A DNA stretch of 64,000 nt from Ifrita kowaldi. Its lineage: Eukaryota; Chordata; Aves; Passeriformes; Cinclosomatidae. Shown in pieces: positions 20,701 to 33,806 of this stretch. Where the stretch lies: NCBI GenBank assembly GCA_013398055.1, contig VZRS01001510.1:124001-188000 (forward strand), in the 5' to 3' direction. Under the pieces are notes generated by a model that searched no databases, was not told the origin of the DNA, and saw only the letters and a list, made by a program, of their open reading frames with translations. The stretch's first letter is position 1. Each line of letters opens with the position of its first letter. A program made the translations under genes and the position numbers.

Positions 20701-23700
20701 ATTAATGCCTGTGTAACCTGTTCAATAAGTAGTGCATTCTATGTATTGCACCATATAATACAGACACTAGTGAGAAGTTGGGAGTGATGCTGTTTGGGGC
20801 AAAACCATTGCAGAAAGCACAAGGGAAGATTACCCAATTGTGTGAGTCACCAATCTCAAACATCACTGCTGAGGAATGTCTACTTAGTACAGAGATAATA
20901 ACTGATTACTTTTAAGTATCTCAGTAGCTAAAAGGGTGGATTTCACAGTAGTATCCCAGTTTGACAAATGCTGGCTGCGGTATCACTTGCTTTCTACTAT
21001 CTGCAGAAAATACCATTTTCTTGATTTAAGTTATTACCTTCTTTCATGTTATTGCTAGAGAATTTAAAATAATGCTGCTTTAGTCTAAACCAGTATGTGA
21101 TACACAGCCTCATTTGTTTACCTGTGGGACGTGACTGTTTCATTAGGTCCTGGATTTCAAACTCTGTCTTGGCTATCTCAGTTTCTTCTTCAGCAGCCTT
21201 CAGAAGAGCAGGTGATAGAAGATCATGTGGTTCTAGTTTCCTTGATTTTTCTACTGCTTTTAACCCAAAGCCTTCTAGGGGATAACTTTTTTTCCTTTCA
21301 AATCCTCTATCCTATGCAAGTATTTATGAGCAGGCAGCCCTAATAAAGATTTTATTGGTATTCTGAGAGTATGATGAAATAGATTGTATGAAATGTCTGA
21401 AAAAAATTGCAAGCACTATACTTGTCTAGTCTTGTGCTAGGTAATTCATAGAGTGAAAGAAAGCAAGCAAATTAAAACTACTTAAATGCATTGGTCTTAT
21501 CTTCTGGCTCTCCCAAAACAATTGTACTTTCTAAGTAGATCTTTTCACTGTAGCATGTAGAGCAGCCCTTTAACACATAGTCACTGTTCTTTGTTCAAAA
21601 TCCATGATGTCCTCTAGCTTTCTTTTCTTCATCTGCATACTGTTTTTTTGAAAGCTTATGTTTTATTTAAATAGCATTTTTTTCTTCAAAGGATTTTAAA
21701 AAAAATGAATGCACTAGGTTAATAAAGATTTCTTATTTCATTTTAGAATGTGCTGCCTAACTCTCCTCAATAAATTTCCTTCGCCATGAAAAGTTCTTAT
21801 ATTTCTGTATTAACCAGAATAGAAGTAATGAATGACATGTAAAAAAAAAAAGAGAGAGAAATAAAATTTTTTTTCAAAATTACATATATTTGTCATGATA
21901 GTCTGGTTCTAGCATGTCCAAGAATATAAATAAAATGGCATTTTTCACACATCCTAGCAGATTATCCTGTCTCTAATATGCAACTGGAAAAGTTGTGCAC
22001 AAGCTAGAGCAGCCTCAGCAGCTGTCCCATGCAACTTGTACATAGTAGTGAATACCAAAGTCTTGATTTTTCCTTCTCCATTCCTCTCCTTGTCACCAGA
22101 TATTCTATTTTTTCTTACTCCAAGTGAAGAAACTTAACCAACCAACAAATTGTCTGAAAGCTATGAAGAATTTCACTTTTCCCAACTTGAAGAATTAATT
22201 TCTTCTAAGTGTCTCTTATCTTGATACATTGAAGTAAACAAACATAAATCCAAAAGGAACAAATACATTAAAGCAATTTTGTAAATATTTCTAGCATTTT
22301 TAGGAATAAAGTCTGCAAAGAACTGGAAAGGTTTTAATTCATGGTCTGTTTTACCATTGGATTGGCTTTTTTAAAAAAACCAGTTGTTTGAAAATTACAT
22401 TTTCTTAGTGGTGCTTCTCAAGAAATTTCATCATTGTTCTTTTGTCTCACTTTTTTATTTTTCCAAAACAGTGACCTATTAAGTGTCTTAGAATGCAGCT
22501 TTGAAGTGACACATCCCACATCCTGTCTTACAGTAACAGTCTAGCATTGACTTGAGCGACATACCCCAAAACACGCAGTACATTAAAATCTATTATTGCA
22601 GAGCTGTCGGTGTATCTTTATATACCTATTTTACTGAAGCTTATGGAAAGCTTAGCTGGAGAATTTACAGGTTACACTACGAAAGGAAACACAGACTTCA
22701 GTATTCACTCTTCCTTTTGCCATACATGTTACACTTAAGGTGTTCCTGCAGCTGACACGTACTTGTTTTGTCTTCCACCTTTGCTGTGTCAAAGGAGTCA
22801 GAGTTAGATATGGGGGTGTTCACATACAAGTTTAAGTGTACATCGTCTCTTAAAATCAGTTGAGTATTTAAAAATCTAAATATTAAATTGGGGTTCTAAA
22901 TTTAGCTTGCTCTGAAAGATTTGGTTGGTTACACCAGTTTTTTTTACACTATTTGGTGTCTTATTTTTTTTTGAAGTAAAGTGAAACAAAATGATGTTGC
23001 GTATTTAAGAAAGGTTCAGTCTTGGTGGTTGATCTTGTTATGAGAGAACACAAGGTTCCCAGTCTTACGCTGTAGAAAATGATGCGCTGGTGACCTGTGA
23101 CGGGCAAAACCTTAAGTTCCCTGACACTTGGCTGGAAAAAACACTGACCACAACCTTTCATCTCAGGGTGGGAGGTAGCACAGGGAGTGCAAATATGTCC
23201 AGGCAAACTGCTGTGTCTTGCCAGGTGCACAGGCAGGCACCTTGAGAGTGGGGTAATATTGAGCTGTATAGATACAAGGCCCCTGCTCATCCAGGGTTCA
23301 AGATTGTCTTTTCTATCTGAGCCACAATAGTGGTATTACATACAGCAGGCAGCAAAATAGCCTTTTTATACTGAACTTTGTCACATGGTTAATATTTATA
23401 AATAGGAGAAGTATTTAACGTTAGTATGTTTTTCAATATAATAATTACTGCCAAATCAGATTTGTGAACCAGGTGCTCTACTTGAAGGGAACCCAGTTAC
23501 AAGTAAGAAAGACAAAAGATGATAAAACCACTGTGGGTGCTTTTTTGGATTATTCTGGAACAGAATTGTGTGTGAAGATACTATAGGCAGGTGATTCCTA
23601 TTTCAAGGTCTCACTTGCTGGGAAAAGGCCAGAAGTTAATCCTGAGCCTTTTTGTGGTTCTGACTTTCCGAAATATTATCAGTAGGTTGATACCTCAAAT

Positions 23701-26308
23701 ACACCTTACATCTGCATTTGCTTTCCCATTCCTCATCTAGTCTTGACCATGCTAGCTAACAGCCAGCACAAACGTGCCACATCTCATTGTCATCACTGTT
23801 CCTAACAAGGATGTTCTTGGGTCTCCTCCAGTGCCCTTTTGAATCCTTCAGATGTCACTGTTACCCATTTCTAAAGACATTGAAATAGGAAATTTAGTGG
23901 GTTTTGTTTAGGCACAAAACCTCTACTGGAGTGATCCAGTACTTCCTCAATTTTTATTTTCACCCTAATCTCTTTTCTTTGGCAAAAGCTCTTTGCAGTG
24001 AGTGTTTCAAAGCTGGTTATTATGTCATGGTTTCCAGTGTCTTCAGTCTGAAAGTGAAGTTTTGATGGGTTTTGAAGGCACAGTTTCTATGTACTCTTAC
24101 TGTTCCTCTATACTTTTCCTGCCTATGTAGAGCTGTGGTATCTAGGCTGCCACTGCAGTCTACTTTTTCACCTTCTTAAAGTTCAGTGTGTCCCCAAAAC
24201 ATACTGGCACTTTCTGCAAAGAGCACCTTCTCAGGTTGTGTGCAGCGAGAGGAGCATGCAAAAAGAGTAAGCCTGCCTTTTCAGGACACCTTATCCACCT
24301 TTGCAGCAAGCCTCTGGATTTAGGAAGACGAGAATAGCAGCTGGATGAGGAGATCCCCTTGTTAAATATCATCTGTACTGGTGCTCAGGGAGCTGGCTTG
24401 AATTGCCACGTCAGCAGCTGATTGTGCCTTTTGTGAAGGGTGGCCACTTCTGACATGTTTGTTCTGAACACTTGAAATACCAAGCAAAGCCCTAAACTCC
24501 ACTGGCACCTGTGCAGTACAGGAATTGCTAGGTCTTGTCTGTGACATGTGGCAAATGCTCCCTTTCACATGTGCCTTTTTCTGTTGCTTCTTTGAAAACA
24601 ACACTGTTACTTTTCCACATTTAATTCTCTCCTGCATATAACGGAGCTTGATGAATGCAAAAATGGTGGGAGGAGTTCATATCCCCTGCTCGTGGATATG
24701 GTGAGGATGCTATACTGTGCATCAGAGTGCCATTAAATTTATTGGTTTCTAGTGGTGAAAAATTTAACAAATATTTCTTGGATCATGGTATTTCTATAAA
24801 TGAACACATTTTCTGGCTGTATAAACTGCAGAATAAGAAAGTTGGATTAGTTTCTTTTTATTCGTTAGTCTTTTATCTTCATTCTTTGTATCCTGTATGC
24901 CTGTACATTGATTCTGTGTACAGTCTGCTCTTTGAAAAAATACATTAGTACTTTATTAACTTTCTTCTCTCAGAAATTATATTTTCTGCATTTATTTCCA
25001 TCTGAATGTATCACAACCTAATGGACTTAGAGGAGGATGCAAAAATGAGCAGCCAAACAGTGCAGGAACTGGGAAATCTGTTCTAGTGAGACTGAGTGAA
25101 TTGTGGGCAAGAAAAGGAGAGATCTTTGAAGCTCAATCACCTTACCTGTGGTTATTGATGTAATATTTTATTCTGCATTCTAAAATGAACAATTTTGTAA
25201 CCCAATCCATAGGAAGTAGCAAGTTGTCAAGTGTCAGAGTACTGTAGGATTTTTCTGGTGACAGAACCTCTTTTTGTGAAAATTAAAATTAAACACTGTA
25301 GCAACCCCGCTCACAAAGGTGCAAATGTTGCATGTTTTGCAAAATTTTCTAAGCACTTGTTGCTGATGCAACGAACCTGCGATTGATATTCTTTTCTTTA
25401 GTGGTTTAGTACTGATTGAAAATGATTTTAGAAGTGGAGGCAGTGACCAAAGGGGGAGAGTGCTGTGGTTTTGAAGAGCTGTGAAACTGAAGGATTTGTG
25501 AGGAATATTAAGTGAATTTACTGGGACTTATGTATGTTTTCACTTGGTTATAATGTAGGATTGGTACCTAACTAGCTGGCTGCTGCTGAGGGTTAACACT
25601 GTTATACTTTGGTATTTTGTTCTGCTTTTGGTTTTGGTAATTTCAAACACGCATGAGTTCTGTTTATGTCAGCTTTGCAGACCATGAAGGGTCACATGTA
25701 ACCCTGTCAACAGTCAGGAGGAGTCTTGTAAACTAAGGAGAAATTATTGCTAGCCATGATGTTTATAAAAGTTATGTTAAAGGGGAAAAAAGTGATTTTG
25801 AAAGCAAGAAATGCTGAATGCTTTGTTTATTAGAGTAGGGTGTCACTCTTAGTTTGATAGAAACTTTAAGGAGAAACAGCTGAGATAGCTGCTAGGAAGA
25901 TATTTTACTTAGTTTTTAAAGCAAAAAAAAATCACTGACCAGTTTCTTTGCTAAAATCTCTATGTTTAATCTATTTGACTTGTTCTTTGAAAACGAACAC
26001 AAAACTGAGATCTAACCAAACGCTTTAAAGTCTTTTTGAAAACTGCAAGCAGACTTAAGCAACTATTAAGAAGTTCTGTAGAAACCTAGCAGCAGTAATT
26101 CACAACCTGCAATGAATACCTTTGAGCAAGGGACACTACCCAATAATAAATTTTCTTTTTGTAGTTTGAAATCTAAGAAGTTTTGCAGGTATTTATTTCA
26201 TTTAATTTTTGACAGAAATTTCAATACCTCTTTTTTTAATCTTGCTTGTAGTTATGATGTTTTTCCTTCCCTGGATTTTGCTTGCACTTCATTAAATTTA
26301 TTTCCCAG

Positions 26309-26438
26309 GCCTGGTGACTTGCTGCTGTGAAACCAGCAGAGGGTGCCCAGGACATGTCTAGCCGTAGCTGTTTGTTCCGAGCCCACTGTGGTGCGGCTCT
26401 ATGGAAACCAGAGAGCTGCCGCATTAAGCCCTGGGCAG
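26309..26438 (+). other. Candidate untranslated exon (speculative)
   Basis: 130 nt bounded by a T-rich tract plus TTTCCCAG on the left and GGGCAG|GTGAGG on the right, both good splice consensus. The interior is GC-richer than its surroundings, with four CpGs in a CpG-poor region. It has no open frame with a recognisable product. It could be a 5' exon of a downstream gene such as TIAM2, a non-coding RNA exon or a chance combination. Confidence 0.2.
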
Positions 26439-28458
26439 GTGAGGTGCTTTATATCTTCAATACAGTTCTCAGAATAATTCACTCCTGTGCCTCAGTGCGC
26501 TGCTTTCTGTACGATTCCTGTGTTTACATGCACACTGGGGGTAGTTTTCACCCTCTGTTGTATACTAGTTGGATTTTATATTTCAGTTTTTTCATGTTGA
26601 TTTGTACTCAGTGCATTAAGAGGAAGCCAGGGGTTCAGCCTTAGAGTGTTGAAATGTGAAAGGAAATCCCAGAAAGCTGGAGATGTTCATGTGATAACCT
26701 TCTTCATGAGTGACTAATTTCTTATTCATCTCTTTATTAAGATCTTTCCTGGTTCTTCTCTGAAGTTTTCATTTCTGTTTTTTTCTCCCTGTACTACAGT
26801 GAATATCTTTTCACTCTGTTCTAGAACAATGTGATTGTAGTATTCTCTGCAGGTATAGAGTATGGATTAAATTATGTTCTTTACTGTGAATTAAAGGACG
26901 GAAGTAAAGGCAAATCTGGTTTTATACCTTTTGGGGCTTTTGCAGTATAAATGCTCTTTCATGGGACATGAGGTTCATCAAGCACAGATTCAATAAGCTG
27001 TTTTTTAAAACCGTTGCTTAAAAAGAGAACAAGCTAGTAGATTTTTTTCATTGCATCTCTTAACAGAAATCCTCATTTGTCCTGAACAGTAGGAAAGAGG
27101 GGATTTTTTGGTTTTATTTATATCAGCAAAAAAAGAAACTTCTATAAGTCCTTCTTCTCTTGTTAGAATCAGTTGTGTGTAGATGGGTCAGAGTGGTTTC
27201 CATGTTGGAATACCCAGATTTGATCCCGTAGAAATTGCACTGTTTGATTGCTGCTGGAATTACCTTTATCAGGGTAGCGCAGTAGGTCCAGCACAAACCT
27301 CTCGACAAGTCTCCCTGTGTGTGGAGCCAAGGGTAGCATGTGTCATTCATAACCTCTTGTTATCACTTGCCCATCTTGGATTCTATTGCTCCTTTATCCG
27401 CTGGCCACCATCTCACAGAGGGCACGTCAGTAAATCTCACGTGGTCCCTTCACCTGTAAAGAGCTCCACTTCTGCACTCCTCTCGCAGCAGAGAGAAGGA
27501 AAAATGTCTCAGCTTCCAGATTTCTAGCTCAGGCTATCCAGCTCCTGGTGAGATGGAAGAGAAGCTTCATTTGAATGTTCAGTGAATAGTAACTGGAGAG
27601 GTGGCGAGAGGGGTGGCTTCAAAGACAGCTTGGGTGGAGAAACGCAGCAGCCACATTCATAATGGGAGCATGAAGGCTGCTCTCCACAGCAGAGTCAGGG
27701 CAATAGGGAGATGAATGGGCTTTTGTACAGTCACGCTGTTCACATGGCAGATGAAGGAATACTTGTGGGTGTACCAAAGAAAACCGTGTTGCACGTGTAA
27801 AGCAAAAGACAAATTTCATTGCATGAGTGACTACAAAATGAATGGAGATTTATTTGATTAGGTCTTCAAAATATTATTTGCAAATTATGACTGCATGTAG
27901 ACTCAAAGGGTGAGAATTGAAGATAACCAAAAATTGTCACTTTGAAAATAAGATACAAAATGTCTATAATTCACTTTATAAGAAATCAAGATCTGAATAT
28001 GTGTTAAACTATATCATTGCTAAACAAATTTATATTGATATACTAAATTCTCTCATCGAAAAAATATAATGGTTCTGTTTAATTCCAGATCAGAATGTTT
28101 AGGTGATCATTTTAGTGAGAGTAAACCTAGCTACAGGGAAAAAAAAACAAAAAACCAACAAAAGTTACAAATAGAAAACTAGATTAAATAAATTACCAAA
28201 ATACTCTCTTTTTTTCTGATTTAAACAACTTGAAAATAAAAATTAAAATAATTTCAATTTAAACAGTCTTTCTAAAGGTAATTTTAAGTTTTAAATTTTA
28301 AGTTTTATGCTGCCACTGTAAATGGTGGACAGGTTCTCTGCCAGGTTTCCTGGCCCCCATGTCAGGCCACAGCACCAGGAGGGGCACCTGTGCACCTTGT
28401 GCCAATGCTGTGGATGCAGCTGCCACCCCTGTTTGGTTCATGGGCTGTCCTGGGAAAA

Positions 28459-28588
28459 GGCAGTTGGAGCATGGTGCTGATAACACCAAGGTTGTGAATT
28501 CAATCCTTCTGTTGGCCAGTTACTTAACAGCTGGACTCAATGATCCTTTCAGGTTCCTTCTGACTCTGAATATTCTGGGACTCTATGT
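28459..28588 (+). mobile_element. tRNA-Ile-derived SINE, TguSINE1-like
   Basis: The head keeps tRNA-Ile features: AGCATGGTGCTGATAACACC (D-stem to anticodon-arm region), then AAGGTTGTGAATTCAATCC in the place of the B box, then TTGGCCA. The tail ACTTAACAGCTGGACTCAATGATCC through CTGAATATTCTG is the CR1-like 3' end that allows CR1 enzymes to mobilise it. The RNA polymerase III B box is mutated. Confidence 0.8.
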
Positions 28589-30265
28589 GAAAGTTGCCAC
28601 AGCAATGGGGTGGGAAGGAACGAGGAAGTCTTCTGTCCACCTCTTTGCTGGCCAAGTAAATGCAGGTGCAGAAACTTCTCATTCCTCGCAGAGCAAAGTA
28701 CAGGCTTTCTTGGGCTCTTCCAGGGGAAGATACACTGCTGGGTGAATACTATCGGTTTCCAGTGGTCAGATTTACTAAAGATACTTCAAGTATCAAGAAA
28801 ATAGGTTTTTTTCAGATGTTCATGTTATTAGGTTATGGGCCACCCACCCTACTGTTTCTCATCTCCAAGTGGGCATGCCTGTAACAAAGCAAGGTGATGT
28901 CTCCCAAAGGAGTTGCTTGAAACAAAACCTCAGACATATCCTGCTGAGAAGCAGTTCTTTGGGCAACTTAGCAAACCTTGAAAAAACTGCTGCTTCTCAT
29001 TTTATTTTATAGCTCTCCTAGCTTTCTTTTAAGATGCTCATAAAAATCTGAGAGACTTGGGAGAAATCATAGTATCATTTGGAAGTAGTCAACAAAATTA
29101 CTCATTGTTGTATCCAATTCTCAACCTCCAACATGGCAAACCTTTTACTGCCTAGAAATGGGGTGAGATTTTGAGAGCAGGCGCTGTGTATGTCTTCTAT
29201 AAAATGTTCCTGATTTTCACTGTCATTCTGAAAATTTGTGCTTGCTTGTGAAGGTATGGAAGGAGCTGACACAGAAAAGGGTCTGCATCACTCAGGTTTT
29301 TGTGGTTATCAGGGCACTGTGGTTCCCCATTGTTGCTCCAGGCATGTTCTTTGTCCCTAAAACAATTTCGTTATTCTAAAACATATCTTAAATGTTCAAT
29401 GCTGACACAGCTAGAGACACTGACTTATATTAACTCAGAGACCACTGTGGAGTTATGATAGAAGTTGTCCCTGGACTGGCAAGACGTCTACCTCACCTAT
29501 TTCCCAAATTCTTGCTGGATGTCAAATGAAGCAGTTGGTAATTTCCTGTGGCACATGGGACCATCAACTGTGATGTCAGGACCAGATGCTCATCCTGCTC
29601 AGCAGCTCCCTGAGAGGGTGAGGAAGGCGCCCCTCAAACTGACCAGAGAGCCAAGTCTAAGCAGTCACCTCTGACTCACAAGCAGTACCCATCCATACTC
29701 ATTTCAAGAGAGTATACAGTTAGTTTTAGTAATAAGAAAAAAATATGCTGCCCAAGCATAGTTAACAGATAGATAGGAAAATAACTTTGTGGTAATTTAG
29801 TCAAAATTAAATATTTACGGATAGATTAGATTCTCTTCTAGTAAAGCTGGATTCAAAAGTATTATGTCATCCCTTGTCAGGGGGCAGGTCGATTTAAGAA
29901 AACTTATGATGAGTTCCTGACAGTTCAAATTATGCTGCTGTTACAGAGCAGATAGCTGGTTTTTTCCTTTTGTCTCCTGTATAAGTGGATGAGATGGATG
30001 CTGCTTTGGTAGCTATTGATTGCACATTTGCATTGTGTATCTAAGGTCTCAATAGGGACCATCTGAAAGCAATAATTAAACATTATTTGAATGTGGTGTG
30101 TAATTTACAGCTCTCCTGCCTTCTTTGCTACCCTTTTATTTCATCCTTGACGGACTTCAGGATCAAAACACATTTGAAGAGGTTGAAGGGCAACACTGCC
30201 AAAAAGAGAAAGCATAAAAATAATCCACTGGAATATGTCTGTTGGAAACCTGATCAGACCCTGAG
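28589..30265. other. No gene recognised between the two SINEs
   Basis: 1.7 kb of ordinary sequence between two like-oriented SINE copies. Short open frames only. No other element was recognised. Confidence 0.6.
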
Positions 30266-30398
30266 ATGAGCAGAGTTGGTCAGAGTATGATGCTAATTAC
30301 ACCAACATCGTGGGTTTGATCCTTGTACAGGCTATTCACTTAACAGTTGGACTCACTGATCCTCGTGGGTCCCTTCCAACTCAGAATATTCCGTGGTA
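30266..30398 (+). mobile_element. tRNA-Ile-derived SINE, TguSINE1-like (better preserved copy)
   Basis: Starts with AGTTGGTCAGAGTATGATGC and ACACCAACATCGTGGGTTTGATCC, matching the A-box side, the anticodon arm and a nearly intact B box (GGTTTGATCC) of tRNA-Ile. It continues into TTGTACAGGCTATTCACTTAA and the tail GTCCCTTCCAACTCAGAATA of a CR1-type 3' end. Length about 130 bp. The family is known from zebra finch and is the best clue to a songbird host. Confidence 0.85.
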
Positions 30399-33300
30399 AT
30401 CTCCTTGAAGCTCTGAGAGTGCTCATTTACACACTCAGCAGTGCTTTAACTGTTACAATAATGAATGCTTTTGATTTCTCATTAATACTTTGAAAAGTGG
30501 ATTGAATTGCTTCCCTCATTGATTTACCACTCCTTTTTATGTTTACTATGAAATTTGAAAATCTAGATACTAATCCAGCAAAACACATAAAATTTGATTA
30601 GTCTGTTTAGAATAACTGGATGTGCTTACATTTAAAGCACATGTGGGAGCATCATTGTATTAGTGCCTAAAGGAACAGGAACAAATAAGGCAAAAATGGA
30701 GAAGCAGAAAATAATGTAACAACACTTACGTAAATGTGATCATTTGCTTCCTTGATTGTAAGCATAATTGATTAAGCAGTGACAAGTTTTAAAGTCTGAT
30801 ATGTTAAAACACACCTTTAGTTTGTCCTTTTGTTCAATTAATGTTTCTGTTTCCTAGCTTTTTCTTTCCTGACATTGTGGTTCAAGGTAGATGAGCTTGT
30901 GAGATTATTCTGTTTTTTTCTAATGAAACCATTTTTTTCTATCCTAGAATGTTATTCTAGGATATGAAATGTTATTCAAATATTTTTAAAAACCTGACAT
31001 TTCTTGAAACTGGGTTGATTTCCCGAAGTTTCATATTAAAACTTAGGAAAATGTTACACAGAAACTTCCTACCACCAAGCTCTTACTTGATGGAGTTAGT
31101 TACCTTTCATGAATTTCGAAATAATTCACATAAAGGAGTTTAATCCTCTGAAATACTCTGTGCAATATCTTTCACAGATAATTTATTGAGATTCTTCTTC
31201 CTCCCATTTGCTTTCAGTGGCATTTCACATTTTTGGTAGAAGCAGACAGTAGATTTTTCATTAGCACTGTGAGATATGATACCTTCTTTGGCTTTTAATT
31301 AGGTTTTCAAGAAGCAAGTATGTTTCCCAGGCTGCAAGATTTTAACTGAGACAGATTTTAGTGATGTTTTACTTATTATTAAAGTGTATTTTAATAACTA
31401 CAAATGAGTGTCCATAAACCCCGATATGAGTAAATATCTCATCACCAAGATCCTTGAAGTTTCAATTACAGTCTTCCAGGTATCTGACTGCTTTTAGTCC
31501 AGTATGATATTTAGCTTGATTCTTTTAAACAGACTAAAATTTTCAGCACTATCAAGTCCCTGTTGGACAGTCAGGGTATAGATGTAAATAGCTATGCATC
31601 CTTAATTTGTCTCCTTATCTGCTTTTATTTTATATGAACATTGAAACTTTATTATTAAATTACTGCACAGTTTAAACATAAGAAGGCTCAAACAAAAACA
31701 TGTTTTGTGTGGAAGTTGCTATACAAAATAAAGCTGTCTTGTAGTTGCATCTAAAAATCAATGTGTCATCACATTAAAAGAGGTCTCCTTTACCGTAATA
31801 GATTGTTTTTGTTTTGCAGGAAATGAAAGTGCCAGTTTATTCTTTGTTTCTGAAAAATCTTTTTTTTTTTCCACACAGGAAACAAATGGTTCTGACTTTA
31901 TTTGGTCTCTTTATCTTATAACTGTATAACTATGGAAAGTAATCAATTACAAGACATGGCAATCTGGCCTTCAGTACTAAAAGTAAAATAATTTTAGTCT
32001 CAGAGGTTACCCAAGTCCATCATTCCCTTCCTTTGAGGCATATGTTCATCCTGAGTGTGAAACAGTGCACTGTATAAAAGCACAAATTCTCAAAGACACA
32101 AATATTGTTCCCCAGCAGGTGGGAGTAAATATTGATGTAATTGCACCTGGGAAGTAAAGTACATTTTGAATCAAAATGTTTGATGGTTCTTAGTAATGGT
32201 GCTGAAATCAACCTACCTAGGATTAGATTAACACAGAATAAGCATTCTGTGTGTGCTCGTGAATATGTACGTCCATAGTCTTTCATGCTGGATTATCCTG
32301 TCTCTTCCCACTCAGTGTAATATCTCTTATGTTCAAGCTTCCTTCTTTTCTAGAACTGCCCAGCTCCTGCTCACACCATCACTTTATTTCTCAAGGCACT
32401 TAAGCCAGGACTTAACTTTGTGTCCAAAGATTTTAGCTTGGCATAGTTAAGTACAATACTGAGAAAGGCTGTATTCTTTTTGAATCACACTCAGTTGTAA
32501 AAATGTGCTACCTTATCCTTCAAGTTCTCATGCTAGGATATTTGCAAAATAAACCAGTCAAGTCACAAAATATGGAATTTTATGGTGACAATTATTGTGC
32601 CTGCAATTTGTCTGTAAATTCTTTCTTCTGCTTGTTTTGTGGAGATCAGAGGAAAGTACAATATTAACTTCCATAAACCTTCCATGATCTCTCATTGGAA
32701 CTTTATTTTTCTCCTTCTTACTGTATCTAATCACCCGAGCATTTTGACCAGCATGCTCCTGTTTCCATGCTATGCATTCCTTATTCCAGATGAGATGTGT
32801 CCCTGATTTATTACTCTTTGGAGACAATCTGGAGCTCTCATATAAACACATCAATGATAAAATTTCAGCAAAGTCAGGGGAATCAGGAATTTCTATCTGT
32901 GCTGGCACCCTCTCATATAAATCACTAATTCATAGGAATATGATCCATTATATTAATTACAGTTTAATTGAGTGGAATTTAATTGAAGTTGGATTGAGTG
33001 CTCTAAAGTTAAGATCTCATGGGGCTTACTGTAGGCTTTGTGTGATAGTGGACAATTTGCTTTATGTATCAGAATTTTGGTTTTCCATTTATCATAAAGG
33101 GGTGATAGAATTTGCTTTTTTTTTTTTTTTCAGTTCCTGCTTTTACTTGTTTTGAGTGTGATAGGTTTCATAACAGAAATGCTAGGAACAGATTTGGGCC
33201 CGGCTGCTACTACTGGTAACGGGAAGTTTTGTGATGCCTTTTCCATTAACCTGTATGCTTTCAGGGAGAGTTTGGCTGAACTGTTTAGTAAAGATGCTTT

Positions 33301-33754
33301 CATGCAATTAGGAAGTTGCAGACAACTCTTCTGTCCTTGGAGGCTCACGATTATTTTCAGTATCCTCAGCCCCTAGTTAGCATAGTTTCTTCAGTGTTTA
33401 TGCTGCTATAAATGTCTGTAATAATTGTTCAACATGCAACAACCTAAAGATGGCATGATGCATAGCAGAAAGAGGAATATCTGCTACATTCATAGCACTT
33501 AGCTGGTGCTGCCATTCTGTGGAGACACTTAAGTAGATGCCCAATAGGGCATTCTTACAAAATGAAGGAAAGCAAATATTTTCTGGAAATTGATTATATC
33601 CCACTTAGTTACATCATTTGATAGAGAAGTCACTTTCAGATTTATTTTACTTCATGAGTCATCCTTACCCGTGCAATACAGTCTGCAGAGCCTCTGGAGT
33701 GACTGTGGAATCAATGAGGGAAATAACTCTTTTGAGTGTTGCTTTCTTGGTCAT
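30399..33754. other. No gene recognised
   Basis: AT-rich sequence with chance open frames on both strands. A T15 run at 33116-33130 followed by CAG resembles an acceptor but has no exon-like sequence after it. Confidence 0.6.
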
Positions 33755-33806
33755 NNNNNNNNNNNNNNNNNNNNNNNNNNNNNNNNNNNNNNNNNNNNNN
33801 NNNNNN
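33755..33806. other. Assembly gap, 52 Ns
   Basis: A run of N directly followed by a C8 run at 33807-33814. The right edge suggests that a GC-rich or poly-C tract stopped sequencing. Open frames running through the gap are meaningless. Confidence 0.99.

Larger units (their letters stand above)
17593..28458. other. 10.9 kb with no recognised gene
   Basis: AT-rich sequence with scattered chance open frames of at most about 110 codons, none with a recognisable domain or conserved splice structure. It contains a small split duplication at 17661-17727 and a splice-bounded islet at 26309-26438, listed separately. No transposable element was recognised. Confidence 0.6.

Noticed and set aside
28359..28804. 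128-codon + strand frame
   Set aside because: It runs through a tRNA-derived SINE and has no recognisable domain.
28459..30398. Functional tRNA-Ile genes
   Set aside because: Stems are broken by mutations and both copies continue into a CR1-like tail. They are SINEs.
33111..33155. T15-CAG as a splice acceptor of a new exon
   Set aside because: The following sequence has no donor at exon distance, no conserved frame and no CpG enrichment. Poly-T next to CAG is common.
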